Positions 48,780 to 60,860 of a stretch of 64,000 nucleotides of DNA are shown piece after piece. The stretch is taken from positions 22,417 through 86,416 of the forward strand of contig JBAMJV010008069.1 of assembly GCA_037951105.1 (NCBI GenBank), given 5' to 3'. The stretch is from Echinarachnius parma. Taxonomy: Eukaryota > Echinodermata > Echinoidea > Clypeasteroida > Echinarachniidae. A model generated the notes under the pieces. The model saw nothing but the letters and a program-made list of their open reading frames with translations, was not told where the DNA came from and did no database searches. The first letter of the stretch is position 1. Every line of letters starts with the position of its first letter. A program made the translations under genes and the position numbers.

Positions 48780-49049
48780 TTCTATAGTATGTCATAGCTA
48801 GAACGTTGAAGCCAGCTTGTTCAAGTGCACGACAAAGTTCGATTTCTTGGTTGATATATGTCTTCGCTTCTCTCCAGGATTTCATTCGCTCAAAGATGCT
48901 GGTCTCTTTTCCCTCAGAATCCTGGCACTTGGCTGTTCCGAGTTTTCCAAGGAAGATCTGTATTTGTCCCTTTGTCCCTGAATAACTCACTGAGTCAGCA
49001 ACGTGCTTCAGATCGACTTCACTGATTTGCGTTTTCTCTTTTCTATAAT
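48780..49049 (-). CDS. Receptor exon 8: death-fold domain 2
   Basis: The acceptor CCTTCTCAG and donor GTAAGT are both strong and phase 1; 90 codons. The frame shows a death-domain pattern: VDLKHVADSVSYSG (helix 1), QIFLGKLG, then IFERMKSWREAKTY with the conserved tryptophan at exon residue 59, then LCRALEQAGFNVLAMTYY for helices 5-6. It is probably a duplicate of its neighbours, since each death domain here is one symmetric exon. Confidence 0.8.
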
Positions 49050-49379
49050 CTGAGAAGGAAACGTAATTGACGACGAGAAAGTAATTTGAACTTTCCATGA
49101 AAAAAGAAGAAATTATTTTCACGCAACATGCTGGTATTAAATGGTGTGTGTTAGAAGTGTTTTAGATAAACCGTATAATAACTATTCATATTGTATTCTT
49201 TCACAATCTAAAACAGTAGGTGAAACGAAATTTTAAGAACGACTCGTAATACATTGAAGTAATTTTAATGTGTCTATTTCCACATAGAAATATCAAATTC
49301 AAGCCAAAGTCGAACAAAATAGCTAGATGTTTACGAACGTTCAAATACTCCGAGCACTTGGCGCCTGAACGGATGGATA

Positions 49380-49790
49380 TAGGGGGTCATCCGTACCCTA
49401 CCGTTGCCCCCCCCCCCCCCTCGGCTACGCCAAAGATCATATCCTGATTAATGAACTCCATTTCACTTTCGGAATAACAAAACTTTTTTCATTTTCGGGT
49501 TGACGAACCTTTAAAATAACACTATTTCTTTTACGGAAAAAAAAACTTTTGGTTTATTTGATGTACAAAGCACATCTGGAATAACGAACCTTCGGGCTTA
49601 TGAGTCTTCTTGATCACTAGCCTTCGGATTAATGGTGCATATATTCGGATACACGAACCCTATTTAATTTTCGGATTAACAAGCTCCGAAGTATACGGAA
49701 TATTTGTGTTTGGAATAACGAACCTTTGGAATAACGAACCTTCGCAATAACAAATCCTCTGAATAATGAGGATCACCCACACTTCGAATG
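49380..49790. repeat. Degenerate minisatellite of CGGAATAACGAACCTT units
   Basis: After a poly-C run at 49408-49420, units like TTCGGAATAACGAACC recur irregularly (near 49469, 49577, 49654, 49714 and 49729). Within a receptor intron. Confidence 0.65.
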
Positions 49791-50067
49791 ATAAAATACG
49801 ATATCGGATCAAATGGGAAGCTGTCTAATTCTGATATCGCTTTTTCCAGCTTACAAGTTCAATTTGTAGTCATATCAATAACGTATTTCATCAAAATACT
49901 AGCAAAACAACCGCCTTCTTATTACTAGCTATAGGAAGCAATACAATTCACCTAGTAACACGCATTAAAAAACCGACTGAAAAATTACAATCAAGCAGAA
50001 AGACGTGTCACCATCTCTCTTGAAATTCTTGGTAAGACAAAAAAAAAAAAAAACATTTAATGCACAC

Positions 50068-50385
50068 CTTCCAGTCTCGCTGCCTCTACCTCCAGACCTT
50101 TGTCTTGCAATGCCTTGCCTAGTTCGCTCCCTTGATACCTCTCAGACCCATTTGTGTGTACTTTCCAGATGCACAGTTCACGAAATAGTTCCTGACGCCT
50201 TAATGCAATAACCATGTCATCCGCTGACGCCTGCTCATTACCACGGAGTTTTTCCACAGCCTGCGTAAGCTTAGAATAGTCTGTGTCGTTGTTAAGATCC
50301 AAGAACTTCCAAATTTCGATGAAAGTGATAGGTCCGGGGGTTAGGAGTGGTGGAGCAAGACACTCCATCGGTACGCCTTGATAGT
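50068..50385 (-). CDS. Receptor exon 7: death-fold domain 1
   Basis: The acceptor is CCTATACAG; the donor is GAAG/GTGTGC, phase 1 at both ends, 106 codons. After a short proline-rich lead the exon shows a death-domain pattern: FIEIWKFLDL, DYSKLTQAVEKLRG, then ELCIWKVHTNG with the conserved helix-4 tryptophan near exon residue 74, then ELGKALQDKGLEVEAARLEG matching helices 5-6. The length suits one complete death domain in one exon. It is the first cytoplasmic domain after the juxtamembrane exon. The assignment is by pattern, not by search. Confidence 0.75.
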
Positions 50386-50529
50386 CTGTATAGGGTGTAT
50401 TTTGTATGCAGGATTAAACATAGGCCTATCATTCAATTGTTAACAGTAACCAAATGTTCACAATTTATGTGTATCTATCTAATTGGACAACTATATTGCT
50501 TATCCCATAGAATCATAATTATGCGTAGG

Positions 50530-50800
50530 AGGCGAGAAGGGGGGGGGGGGGGGGGGGTGCAGCAGCTACCCCCCCCCCCCCCCCCGGAGTTTTGCAAGCC
50601 ACTATTTTCGGGCAAAAGCATGTTATATTCGCCGGGCAAAGTCGTTTCTTCTTCATGGTATTTGGCCAAACTTATATCATATTCGGGCAAAATCATGTTA
50701 TTTTCGAGCAGCAGACTCACATCATGTTCGGGCACATTCGGGTATTAAAGGCATGCCATTTTCGGGCAAATTCATGTCCTATTCAGGAATTTTACAAAAA
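50530..50800. repeat. Poly-G/poly-C pair and TTCGGGCAAA minisatellite
   Basis: A G tract (50539-50557) and a C tract (50569-50585) could pair as a hairpin around TGCAGCAGCTA. They are followed by units reading TTTTCGGGCAAAATCATGTT, the reverse complement of the minisatellite at positions 1-172. Confidence 0.65.
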
Positions 50801-51963
50801 CCACTTTTCTGTCTTTTTTTCGTGTCAGTTAAAAATGAGTAAGAGGGTGCCGGGCAATAGACTTCAGACCCCTGGGAAAATGTGAAACTACGTTAATACA
50901 TAAAATTATACCATGCTTATGAAATGACCTATCAGAATGTTACTTTCTTTTATTTTGTACAAAATACTTTTTCTTTCGAAAGTAACTTTGTTATTTCATA
51001 TCTCATTATCATACAAGTACAAATTTGGAAACCACGAAGGATTTCTTATTGCTGGATTGAATATATATTATATGTCCTTAAGACCCTGTCCCACGTTAAC
51101 GAATTTGATCACGAATCGCTGCGATATATGTGTCTTGATAGTTCTTGTGGGTGTTTTGGTGGCGTCGGGAGGTACCACGAATAGTCCCGACAATTTTGAA
51201 AATGTAAAAAATGTCGTGACGTCTCGACAGGACTTGTCACTTCTTGACGATATCTTGATCCGTCTTAACGCTATATCAGCGATATCGTGATGGGTTCTTG
51301 TCGATTCATGAGTATTCGTGGTGATTTGTGAAGTCAGGAATTGGTGAAGAACCGAACCGTCAAGTTATAAAATTCGTATCGATTTGGCTTGTACGATTCT
51401 TGAACGTTGGACGGAGCCTTTAGATAGAGCGAAGTTATCTCTAAATTTGTTCATCATTACATGTATTATAAGTCACCATGATTACAAATATGAAACAACC
51501 AATATTAAAATATTAAATAATCTACGCCGGTTTCAAGGCATAGCGATTTGGTCTTACTTAAGTGAATCTAGGCTATATATAACATATCAACAACAATGAC
51601 TTCATATAAAATGCCAGAAGTACTGGTTCTATCAATGTTACTTGCTAAAGCGTGCACGCTATCATTGAAAACTAATATTTTATCGTTAATTCATGCTTGA
51701 ATTTGTATTGCAGCGCCCAAGCAGCGCCAAAATCCTAAGACAGCTGCAGTACCGGTTGAAAAGTCGTTTTCGTATTATGACTCGACGGACACATTATAAC
51801 ATACACTTTACAATACACACAATGTACAAGCTGAGAAAAAATATACCCGGAGCGCTCCAACGAGATGAGCTATAATGATCAAATATCTTGTTCAACTTGC
51901 ACTTTTCTCATTCTCTGATTTTGTATTAAATTATAAATATTTCTAATGATTCAACTGACGTAC

Positions 51964-52005
51964 ATTTTTCCACTTTGTGTAGTCTCCAACGTCGTACACA
52001 CTTCC
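51964..52005 (-). CDS. Receptor exon 6: basic juxtamembrane segment
   Basis: The exon is 42 bases, with acceptor ATAATTTCAG and donor GTACGT, and joins in phase 1 to both neighbours. It encodes WKCVRRWRLHKVEK, seven basic residues in fourteen, the expected stop-transfer sequence right after the membrane exon. Its tiny size makes the call depend on frame continuity and composition rather than on homology. Confidence 0.6.
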
Positions 52006-52517
52006 CTGAAATTATCAAAGTAAATATTACACATTTTAAAAGAATCAAATATAATAGAGAAATATGAATAAACGCAAATTTCCTGTTTTTCTATCACATA
52101 TGTGACCTTACACCACAAAACAACCAATAAGTCTGGGAAAATGATTATGCTGATTCGCACATGACATTACAGTAGAGTTCATTACCTTTAAAATAGAACA
52201 TAATATGTCATATTCAGACAAGGCAAACCCTCAGAAAATTAGAGCCAAAGATTTGGAAAATAGCTGAAGCAGTTTTAAAACAAGGGATAAACAGGCCACT
52301 TCAAAGATGTATATCTGATAATTTTTATTGGATGACTAAATAATATTTTTAAACATGATTTCTGACGATCAAAATTTCACAGAAGGCACATTAAGATACT
52401 GTACCTTCATTCAAGAAATACAAAAATCCTGAATCTCATATTTCAAACCAAATTTGACTATTATTTTCAGCTCATAACAGAGAAACTCCGTGACATAATG
52501 GTCGTTTGGTGGTGTAA

Positions 52518-52971
52518 TTAAAGGGGACCACCAGGCAAAGGACAATACATAATTATATGTTTTGGTACCGTTTTGTGATATCAAATAGATACCCAACATT
52601 TTGCAAAGGGCTGTGTAATTCATAAACAAAGCAATTAATTTCCCTACGGAACCACTGCTATTCCCTGGTTCCATACGGGCCAAGCATTTGCGAGTGCGCC
52701 TATGCTATTCACGCGTACGTCAATAGAATCCCGGATGATTCGTTCGCTCTGCACAGAGCGCTCTGGCTCTGCATAGTTATGCAGTCTGCATAGTCTGCAT
52801 AGTCTACGCAATTCAGACCGCATAAACGCATGGTTGAGAATGGTGATGCATTTTCCAATTATATATTTTTTTCTGAAAACATATTTTTGTGAACTTGTTG
52901 AAGGAATGGAATACTAAAGATGTTACCTTTCTATAATAAAAATATTATTTTTGGGTGGTCGTACTCTTTAA
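52518..52971. mobile_element. Family K TTAA element
   Basis: Left end TTAAAGGGGACCACCAGGC, right end GGGTGGTCGTACTCTTTAA. Contains a TCTGCATAG direct repeat near 52784-52803. Confidence 0.6.
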
Positions 52972-53561
52972 GGTCACATATTCGAAACCGGGAATGCAAT
53001 ACAAATTAGTTATTCTTGTCGTAATTGTATTGCTTTGTTTTTCTGTTGGGGGGGGGGGGGGGGCTTTTAGTATAACAAATTAACTCTAGGCGTATTAAAT
53101 GCAAGCCGCTCTAAAGCCTCCGTCACAAATCCAAGAATTCAAGAATGTATAGATCGACAGAGAATCGCCTAGTAATCCACCAGGAAGTCGAGCGTATTTT
53201 CTTTTGAAATCTACCCTGTCACATATTGGACAGGTTTCGGGAGAACCCTATTAACATCAGTGATCAGAAATCCGGCGCCCGTCAGTAGTCGGCCGACCCT
53301 TAATAATCGCGGCAGAGCCCGAAGTGATCGAGCAGACACCGGCCGTATTCATGGCGAAGATGCCCTTTTGAGCTTGCAGAGTCGGGCGGGCTCCTTTTTG
53401 GATATGTGACGGCCCCTTACGAACTAGGGACACTGCCCATGTACCCTGTTATTTTACAAATTAATACCGTGCAGTATTCCGGAAAAATGCGCCTGATTTA
53501 CATTCCTATACAAATTTAAGGGCAAACTCAGATTAAGTTCGGAAAATTCAGCTTATTTTAG

Positions 53562-54228
53562 TTTAAATGGACTGTCCCCCTTTTGCGAGCCATATTTCAA
53601 AAGTTGCGAGGTTATTGTCTTATATGAAAGAAAATGTAATTTAACAGCATGCCTGAAAAAATTAGAGCTTGAAATCTCTTTTTCGTGGATTTATAGACCT
53701 CAAAATAATAAAACGACTGGCAGCGTTTAATTGTGCATTATAGGAGTATTCACCTGGTGCGAAATTTCGCACACGGATTCCACGGAGTACCACGTTGCTG
53801 CGCGTGACCCCTACGTGACCCGCGCACAGACCCGCACTACGTGACCCGCGCACAGATCAAACAAAGGTATTCAAACAAAGGTAGATTAATCAAAGGTAAG
53901 CGAAATATCCAAACCTCGCTAAAACTGACTACATGTAATTGTATATTCTTCATTTTCGACACCTTTTCCCGTGACATACCTTTACAAATGTCGGCTTCAC
54001 AATGCTTTTTCAAGAATAAGTATAATATTGTTGTAATATTATGCTAAATCAGTTAAACGCCTTTATTGACCTAAATATAGGCTGGTGGAGGGACGCATTC
54101 GTTTTTCATTCGTAGAATCCAAATTACATGGCTTTTCGATCTTGATTTTTGTATGTGTGTTATATTCATCCCCTTCCGTCTACTGGAAACCGTTCAGACG
54201 ATTTGTAAAAGGCGGACAGTCCCTTTAA
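53562..54228. mobile_element. Family G TTAA element, second copy, inverted
   Basis: Left end TTAAATGGACTGTCCCCCTT, right end AGGCGGACAGTCCCTTTAA. The interior matches 29.2-29.9 kb in reverse (AAACGACTGGCAGCGTTTAA against ACGCGCTGTGTCGTTTTA), with an added short direct repeat near 53820-53856 (CACTACGTGACCCGCGCACA). It ends 35 bases before the receptor membrane exon. Confidence 0.85.
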
Positions 54229-54263
54229 GACTAGAACGAACATCTAGATTAAACGTTACTTAC

Positions 54264-54308
54264 ACGCTAGGCAAATCAGACCAACCAGAATAAAGATAGG
54301 CACGATAA
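54264..54308 (-). CDS. Receptor exon 5: transmembrane segment
   Basis: This 45-base exon has a strong acceptor (TTTTCTTTGCAG) and a perfect GTAAGT donor, phase 1 at both ends. It encodes VIVPIFILVGLICLA. With the preceding GIIAV from exon 4 it makes a single hydrophobic helix of about 20 residues. It follows the Ig stalk and precedes a basic exon, so the protein is predicted as type I. Because the exon is symmetric, skipping it would give a soluble form without changing frame. Confidence 0.7.
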
Positions 54309-54584
54309 CTGCAAAGAAAATGTCATTAATTAAATACATGTTGATAGAAATAGGTAATGATCAATAAGCACGAGTTTGGCGGCCATTTATGGGTCTTCAG
54401 CCGAGGATAAATATACATCATTTTGAACTTGTTTCATTAGGTATAATTATGGTCTTGTTGCCCCTTCACGAATTTGCTTCAATTTGTTTCAAATCTCTCA
54501 TTCGTTGTGTAATACCAACTCTCATCTTGGGTTGTATTTCGATTATATTTGTATTATATAATTTACATAAAAGTTAAGCAAATG

Positions 54585-55146
54585 TTAAAGTGATCCCTGT
54601 AAAGTGTCAGATATTGCACAAAATGATATTTGAGACTTCAATCCTATATCAATATCATTTTAAAATACAATTGAAAGATTTGTGAAAGTTTGAAAGAAAA
54701 CGACCACTGTTTACCAAGTGAAAAAAAAACGAATATTGAGTTCATATTTTATAACCGTATACTGATGGCCTGCCGTAGATTTGTCGCAGTAATAATCGTC
54801 CGTTTGACGATATCCGCAACCGGCGTGTATACAGACGGTACAGAATTTGCGCGCGCTCGGCTCAACAGTCGGGTACATCGATCGCGTGGCGCGCCGTCCG
54901 GACGTGTTCAGCTACGGCAATTGTACTTTTTACAAAAAGCGTTGGGCAACGCTTTTGAGATGATGATTTTTAAATGATAATTATCTTCATACTAAAGTGG
55001 CATTTAAAACAATCTAACCCTATTTTATTCTTCTCTAACCCTATTTTATTCTTCTCTTACCATAAGCTAAACAACACGGCAAAAGAGAAACGAGGAAGCT
55101 CCAAGTAATTTTCGTGGAGTTAGACAGTTTACTCGGATCACTTTAA
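54585..55146. mobile_element. Family C TTAA element, 562 bp
   Basis: Ends TTAAAGTGATCCCTGTAAAG and GTTTACTCGGATCACTTTAA. It has a GC-rich core around GCGCGCTCGGCTCAACAGTC and a duplicated CTAACCCTATTTTATTCTTC. Located between receptor exons 4 and 5. Confidence 0.8.
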
Positions 55147-55183
55147 CATTTCGGGGTTCATACGTTTGACTTTTTCCTCATAC

Positions 55184-55606
55184 CTTTAACGGCAATTATG
55201 CCTTTGTTCGATGATTCTGGTGGCATGGAAACTGCCTCTGTTGTCGTTGTCAATGCTGGTGTACTTATTCCCAAAGGAGCAGTAACACTCACAGACTTAG
55301 TTGATACTCCAACTCGTGTGGCAGCTAAAGTCGCCTGGCACACAAAGTCATGCACGCCAGGGCACTGCTGGAACGTAATAGTTGCACTGACGTCCTCCGT
55401 ATGACCGCCAGGATGTGGCGACCTAACGATAGGTTCATGGTTTATAGTGCAGCCTGGTGGTGAGGTCCATGCAAGCGAGACAAGCCCCACCGATGCGCCT
55501 TCCACTCTACATGTAAGATTTGCAGTCATTTCTTCCAGTAGGTCAATGGAGCAATCTTGACTGCTGTCGCATTGGTCTACAGTAGGGTATGGATCTACAG
55601 GTGGCA
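55184..55606 (-). CDS. Receptor exon 4: Ig domain 2 and Thr/Ser-rich stalk
   Basis: The acceptor follows a T-run (TTTTTTTATAG) and the donor is AAAG/GTATGA; both are phase 1 and the exon is 141 codons. After a proline-rich lead (VPPVDPYPTVDQC) it shows an Ig-like pattern: NLTCRVEG, then LAWTSPPGC, then HDFVCQATLAATRVG, with ITF before strand F. Extra cysteines suggest a second disulfide, as in C2-type or CD80-like domains. The last 35 residues are rich in Thr, Ser and Pro (STPALTTTTEAVSMPPESS), typical of an O-glycosylated stalk before a membrane helix. NLT is one potential N-glycosylation site. Confidence 0.75.
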
Positions 55607-56220
55607 CTATAAAAAAAGACATATATAGGGAATATGGGATTACATGTAACAAACGGGAACCCGCTCAATCTTCGAATTATAAGTTCTTATCGTCGATGAT
55701 TAATAATCACAACTCATTTCATATGTACACAGTGTACATAAACCTAACTTTGAGTATTTCAGCTATTAAATGTTATAAATCATTTATTTAGTCGACATCG
55801 CACGATGCAATTGATACGTGAATTATATACAATTGGAAAAAAAAAATTGCAGTGATCAAAGCAACATGGGCATAATGTGACGAGGCGAGGTGAGTCCGAC
55901 CAGACAATCCCCGCATGCGAGCTGTAGGTAAGTGCCTGCCCTGCTAATTTTGGTTGAGGCAGACGAATCTCGCTCGGCGAATCATGTCCGCCACAACGAG
56001 AAGCGCTGGCGCGCTGCATCTCATTCGGCTCCAGCAGTCTCCCCTTTTTGTACAAGGGGGTAGAATGAGCGGTCTTCCCTTACTTGTCATGACCAGTGGC
56101 GTAGACAGGTTCTTACACCTGGGGGATGATTTGCCGTTCACTGGAATGAGACCAATTTGTTCGCGGCCGAGACCACCACAATTGTTCGAGACCGAGGAAA
56201 TTGCTTGAAAGTCCTCTCAG

Positions 56221-56222
<2 letters not shown>

Positions 56223-56257
<35 letters not shown>

Positions 56258-56332
56258 GTCCGTCGCCAAATTTTTTCCCGGCCGAGACCGTCTAATTTTG
56301 TTCGAGACCGAAAGTGGGGGGGGGGGGGGGGG
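56223..56332. repeat. Long poly-G tracts
   Basis: Thirty-four consecutive G at 56223-56256 and seventeen at 56316-56332, each next to TTCGAGACCGA-type repeats. The open frames here are glycine or proline runs and not genes. Confidence 0.9.
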
Positions 56333-56642
56333 CTCGTCAAATGTTTTTCGCAGCCAAGATCATTCATTACGAAGGTCGAGACAAGGCGCGCCGGAAGCAG
56401 TTTTGGATTGGGGGGGAAAAAACCTAAGGGGGCTCACGATTTTGTGTGTGTATGGGCTCATGCGCGCCAACTTTGAGCCAGATGTGAGAGTGAGACATTG
56501 CGTGAGAGCGAAGTGACTGAGCAGGGGGGAGGGTGTGGGAGGGGGGTGTCCCCCTCCCACGGTATGGAGGTTTTGCATTTTTGGACTTTAAATTGTGCAA
56601 TATGGTGCTTAATTACCTAGATATGAAATTCGGACTAAACAT

Positions 56643-57372
56643 TTAAAGGTAAACTTGAGTATTGGTAATTTCCATAGTGCCCCCCAAAACTAATTGTAAC
56701 GGATTCGGTTGATTTCAATTCAATATGAAAGATCATCGAAAAAAAATGGGAAATAATAATAATTCCCATTAAAATGCTCTCGTTGTTGTGAAATTTGCTT
56801 TCAAAAATTATATAAAAGTGGTTGACGCCCGGGTATCACTTTTTAGAGAACGCTAGTGCGAGTCGCTAGCGATCTAGGTCCTCCTGATAGAAAACTGAAA
56901 CTAAATATTTGTGTGCACGCTAATTGTGCTTAAAACTATACATATGAAACGGTACTTACCAGCAATTCACTCTCCAATATGTGATCCAACTTTCGGGTGG
57001 ATTAAGATTATGTTTTTTCCCTCCATTCCGCAAAAAATCAGTGATATATGCGCCTCATGGACTAATTCTATCCGTGTGTTAGCGCGAACGAAAGGCGATC
57101 GAACAGGGATTGCGGTACATACTATACACGTACTATCACCGTGCACTGCACTATTATATACAGTCCCGTATTACGACCTAGAGCGCTAGTGCTTCGCGTA
57201 GAGTTAATTTGACACTTCGAGTTGTAACGGCTCTTTTTGAATGATAACAGGGGTTTTACTTTGTCGTTTGTAATTGTGTATACTTTTCAAGCATGGTGAA
57301 GTAATAACTAATAGTTGGTACCGTAATCGTGCAGATTTTGGTTACTAAACCAATACTCAACTTTATCTTTAA
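56643..57372. mobile_element. Family A-derived element with foreign centre
   Basis: Left end TTAAAGGTAAACTTGAGTAT, right end ACCAATACTCAACTTTATCT then TTAA. The last 160 bases match the inverted family A left part (GTAACGGCTCTTTTTGAATG). The middle is unrelated and GC-richer. Confidence 0.7.
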
Positions 57373-57511
57373 TGTATTTGAAAAAGCGTGTTATGATTAG
57401 ATCGACCTGGAATTTTAAATATATTTTCACGAAGAAAACAAATAATTTACACACTAATAAATATGAACCCCAACGCACACACAAATATTGTATTTATATT
57501 TTATAGTCATA

Positions 57512-58269
57512 GGCCGGTATTCTGAAGTCGTGTCTAAGTCCTGTTTAACTAAACAGTTGTTTAAGTCCTGTCTAAGTCCTGTCTTTTTTCGTATTCTGAA
57601 GTCGTGATTAAGTCAAGTTAAACACGTAGTCCTGTCTAAGTCCTGTTTAACTTTAGACGACTGCGCGGGGTTGTTTAAGTGCTGTTTAAGAGCGCGATTC
57701 TGCTGCTTTTCAACCTACAGCACACTCTCCTGTACCCTACCGGGAAGTTGCGGCGGAGGATAACTGTACGTGCACCCTCAACATTTCAAATAAGAATTGC
57801 AGGATTTGTTCACGTGTTGCCCTATCATTTGTTTCGATAATATCAACTAACCTTATCATCTGGTGACGTCTTGTAAATTCCTTGGTCCAAAGTGAAATAT
57901 CCAGCTTGTAAGAGACTTTTTTCTGCTTGAATTTTAATTTTTTATACGATTGCGATCAGCGTTACGGTATCGGCGATATATGCAATCGATAGCGTGAATT
58001 GCGCATGCGCAATCTGCTTATCGTCTGCTGCGGCTATCTAGCGCAAATGCGTAATAGCGCGAAAACGTCACAAATGCCTACAGAGCATGCGCGAAAGTCC
58101 TGTTTAAAGTTAAATAAGTGTTTAGTTAGTCACGCCTTAGACACGACTTAAGAATACGAAATTTAGTTAGACAGGGCTTAGACACGACCTCGTGTTTAAG
58201 TCCTGTCTAACTAAACAGTTGTTTAACTTTAGTCATGACTAAGTTAGACACGACTTCATAATACCGGCC
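57512..58269. mobile_element. Inverted-repeat element built of TAAGTCCTGT motifs, 758 bp
   Basis: Ends GGCCGGTATTCTGAAGTCGT and ACGACTTCATAATACCGGCC. Sub-terminal GTCTAAGTCCTGTTTAACTA-like motifs repeat many times on both arms. The middle has no frame. Confidence 0.8.
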
Positions 58270-58799
58270 ATAGTGTCAATAGTGTCATACCTACACAGTT
58301 CCTACATACACCATATGCCACATTATGTATGATCCAACATTATGTATATAGCCAAGAATGAGTCCGGAGTGGGCGAAGCAACCGAGGGCTGGGGCAGAGC
58401 CACATAGGGAGGGTTTGGGAGGGGGTATCCCCCTCGCAAGATTTTGCATTTATATACTTGAAATGGTGCAATTTTGTGCACGTTACGGTCACACGAGCAG
58501 CCAGAGCACTGGAACTGCGTGGCCCGGTACATAAAACAATACTCACCCCAGACCATACACAAGTTACACAACAAACTGAGATATTCTGTTCGCGCGCGAA
58601 GCGCGCAGCGAAAATTTATGTGGATGTATAAATTACTTTTTGAACGTGAAAATTAGTCTTAGAAAAAGTCCTTGCTCATACCATTAATTTTTTCTTTCCC
58701 ACTCGTATACAGATACACACACACACAACAAAAATATCCTTCCCTAAAACTTGGGGGGGGGGGGGGGAGGGGGATGATTGTACATGTCATCCCCCACCT

Positions 58800-59790
58800 T
58801 GTCTACGCGCCTGGTCGCGTGAGCTGTCTCCCCTCTTAATAAGGGGGTGGCGTGAGCTGTCTCCCCTTAATTGTCGTGCGTTGTAGTGATAGTGGTATAG
58901 GGGTAGCGTGAGCTGTCTTCCCTGTCTTGATAGCGTATAAAGCGGGTTGCGTGAGCTGTCTTCTTTTAATTGTCGTGCGTTGTTGTAATCGTGTATAAGT
59001 GAGTGGCTTGAGCTATCTCCCCTTAAAGTGGCCAGGCAAACTAAACGCATGTTATCTTCTATTCATCTCTATTAGTGTACACATCAACTATTTGTAAACC
59101 ATTTGACCCAAACATATTTTGTTTATTTTTAAAAATGTTAGTAATTATTTTTCTCCATATTGTGAAGCCCCCACTTCTGAAAACTTCTCCAAGAGTAGAA
59201 TTCTATTGTTGACCTGTTGTGACATCATCAGCCACTCACTACTCAGTTACAAAGAAGTTACCTTCACCCAAGCTGAGTGCCTAATCACAATAGCGTCACA
59301 CGGTTGAATAGAATACCAACTCACACACCTTCAATTTCAATAGCTGTTGCTATGTCAGAAGAAAAGCACTGTCTGAGCTATTGCATGGAGGTATGCAGGG
59401 CATGCTTTTGTGTGGATGTTCATCTTGTGTTAATCTCATGGTAGCTGATCAGTGATTGACAGATGATGTCACAACAGGTCAACAATATAATTTACTCTGG
59501 AGGGATTTTTACGAGGTGGGGCTTAGCAACATGAAGAAAAATAATTGATAAAATGTTTTAAAATATACAAAACATATTTAGGTCAAACCGTTTACAAATA
59601 TTGAATGTGTACACTAATACAGATGAACAGAAGTCAACATGCATTTGGTTTGCAGGGCCCCTTTAATTAATGTGCGTTGTATTGATCGTGTATAAGTGAG
59701 TGGCTTGAGCTGTCTCCCCCTGTCGTGATCCCGTGTATTAGGGGTAGCGTGAGCGGTTTCCCCCTAATAGATTCGTGTGATAGTGAATTA
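58800..59790. repeat. Minisatellite of GCGTGAGCTGTCTCCCC units, split by a MITE
   Basis: Units of roughly 50-60 bases with GTGAGCTGTCTCCCC, TTAATTGTCGTGCGTTGT and GTGTATAAG-GAGTGG run from 58809 to 59022, stop at a TTAA, and resume at 59667-59760 after a 640 bp inserted element. Confidence 0.8.
59023..59666. mobile_element. Family M TTAA element inside the minisatellite
   Basis: Left end TTAAAGTGGCCAGGCAAACT, right end GTTTGCAGGGCCCCTTTAA. Arms pair again through GTACACATCAACTATTTGTA and ACAAATATTGAATGTGTACA and through GACCTGTTGTGACATCATC. TTAA flanks both sides. Confidence 0.85.
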
Positions 59791-60860
59791 GGGGTTCAAG
59801 CGTTACTCTTTATGTCCCTTTTTCACAACTTATCATGGCAAACATATTTTTCAATTTTGTTCAGTGGTTGTATTCTATCTTGCCAATATGTTACTGATAA
59901 TGGATTAAATTATTGTTTTTTATCATATTTGTAACCTTAGATTTTACCCTTTTATCAACGTCTGGTTGAAACTAAACATTTTATACCATAAACCTTGAAA
60001 TATAAGGCGTTGTATGAGCGCCTTTGTAGTATGAACGCCTTTCTTTACACTTAATTTATCTTAGTTTATGCGATTTAAATTATCGTTGTTCCTGCTCATT
60101 AATTATTCATAGAGCTCCAAGGCGTGTATATTTGCTTATAAATGGGAACCTTTGTTGGTGCTCTGCGATCTCACTGACTTAAATATTTGGTCCGACTTTT
60201 ACATGAAATAAACGTTTAGCCACTAGAAACGATGTAGGTGAATATTGCCTTGCAACATCATACAGACTTGAATTGTGGAACTATGCAATAATCTGTGTAC
60301 AAATCAAACGTAATGATAATTTCTCAATCAGTTAATAAAACACAAAACATCTTCCTGACAACATAAACAAACGTTATTGCACCACCTCAAAATCGTAAAG
60401 GCACATTTCATACTCCAAATAAGATGATAATATGCCATTGACGTTTACGCAAGGCAGACTGAACATCATTCAGAACACTTGATTCTCCCAACCAAAGGCG
60501 GATACACTGTTGACAATATCAATGCATTTTGCAACATTAACTTTGCCTCATATTCATATTTACAACAAATGTCATATCAATGTAATGGGGTGAAAACAAG
60601 CATTCCAATGATACTAAATTTATGAACGGTAATATAGTAACAAGATAGATATGAACGCTCAAACTTAAATTACGGAACTTTTTGTGAGGGGTGTATTACT
60701 CATAGCATGGATAACGATACATAGTAAATTTCTTGTGAATACATCTTCGATAACTTGTACAATATGACGATACACTATATATTTTATGTCAGGCATGCAC
60801 TTCGAGGGCCATTACAGTAACGCGCTGTAACAATGATGATAAATGCAAACATATGATTAT

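Noticed and set aside
54690-54977. 95-codon plus-strand frame with a GC-rich centre
   Set aside because: Lies wholly inside the family C element and shows no family resemblance.
56113-56578. Several overlapping frames rich in Gly or Pro
   Set aside because: They result from poly-G tracts.
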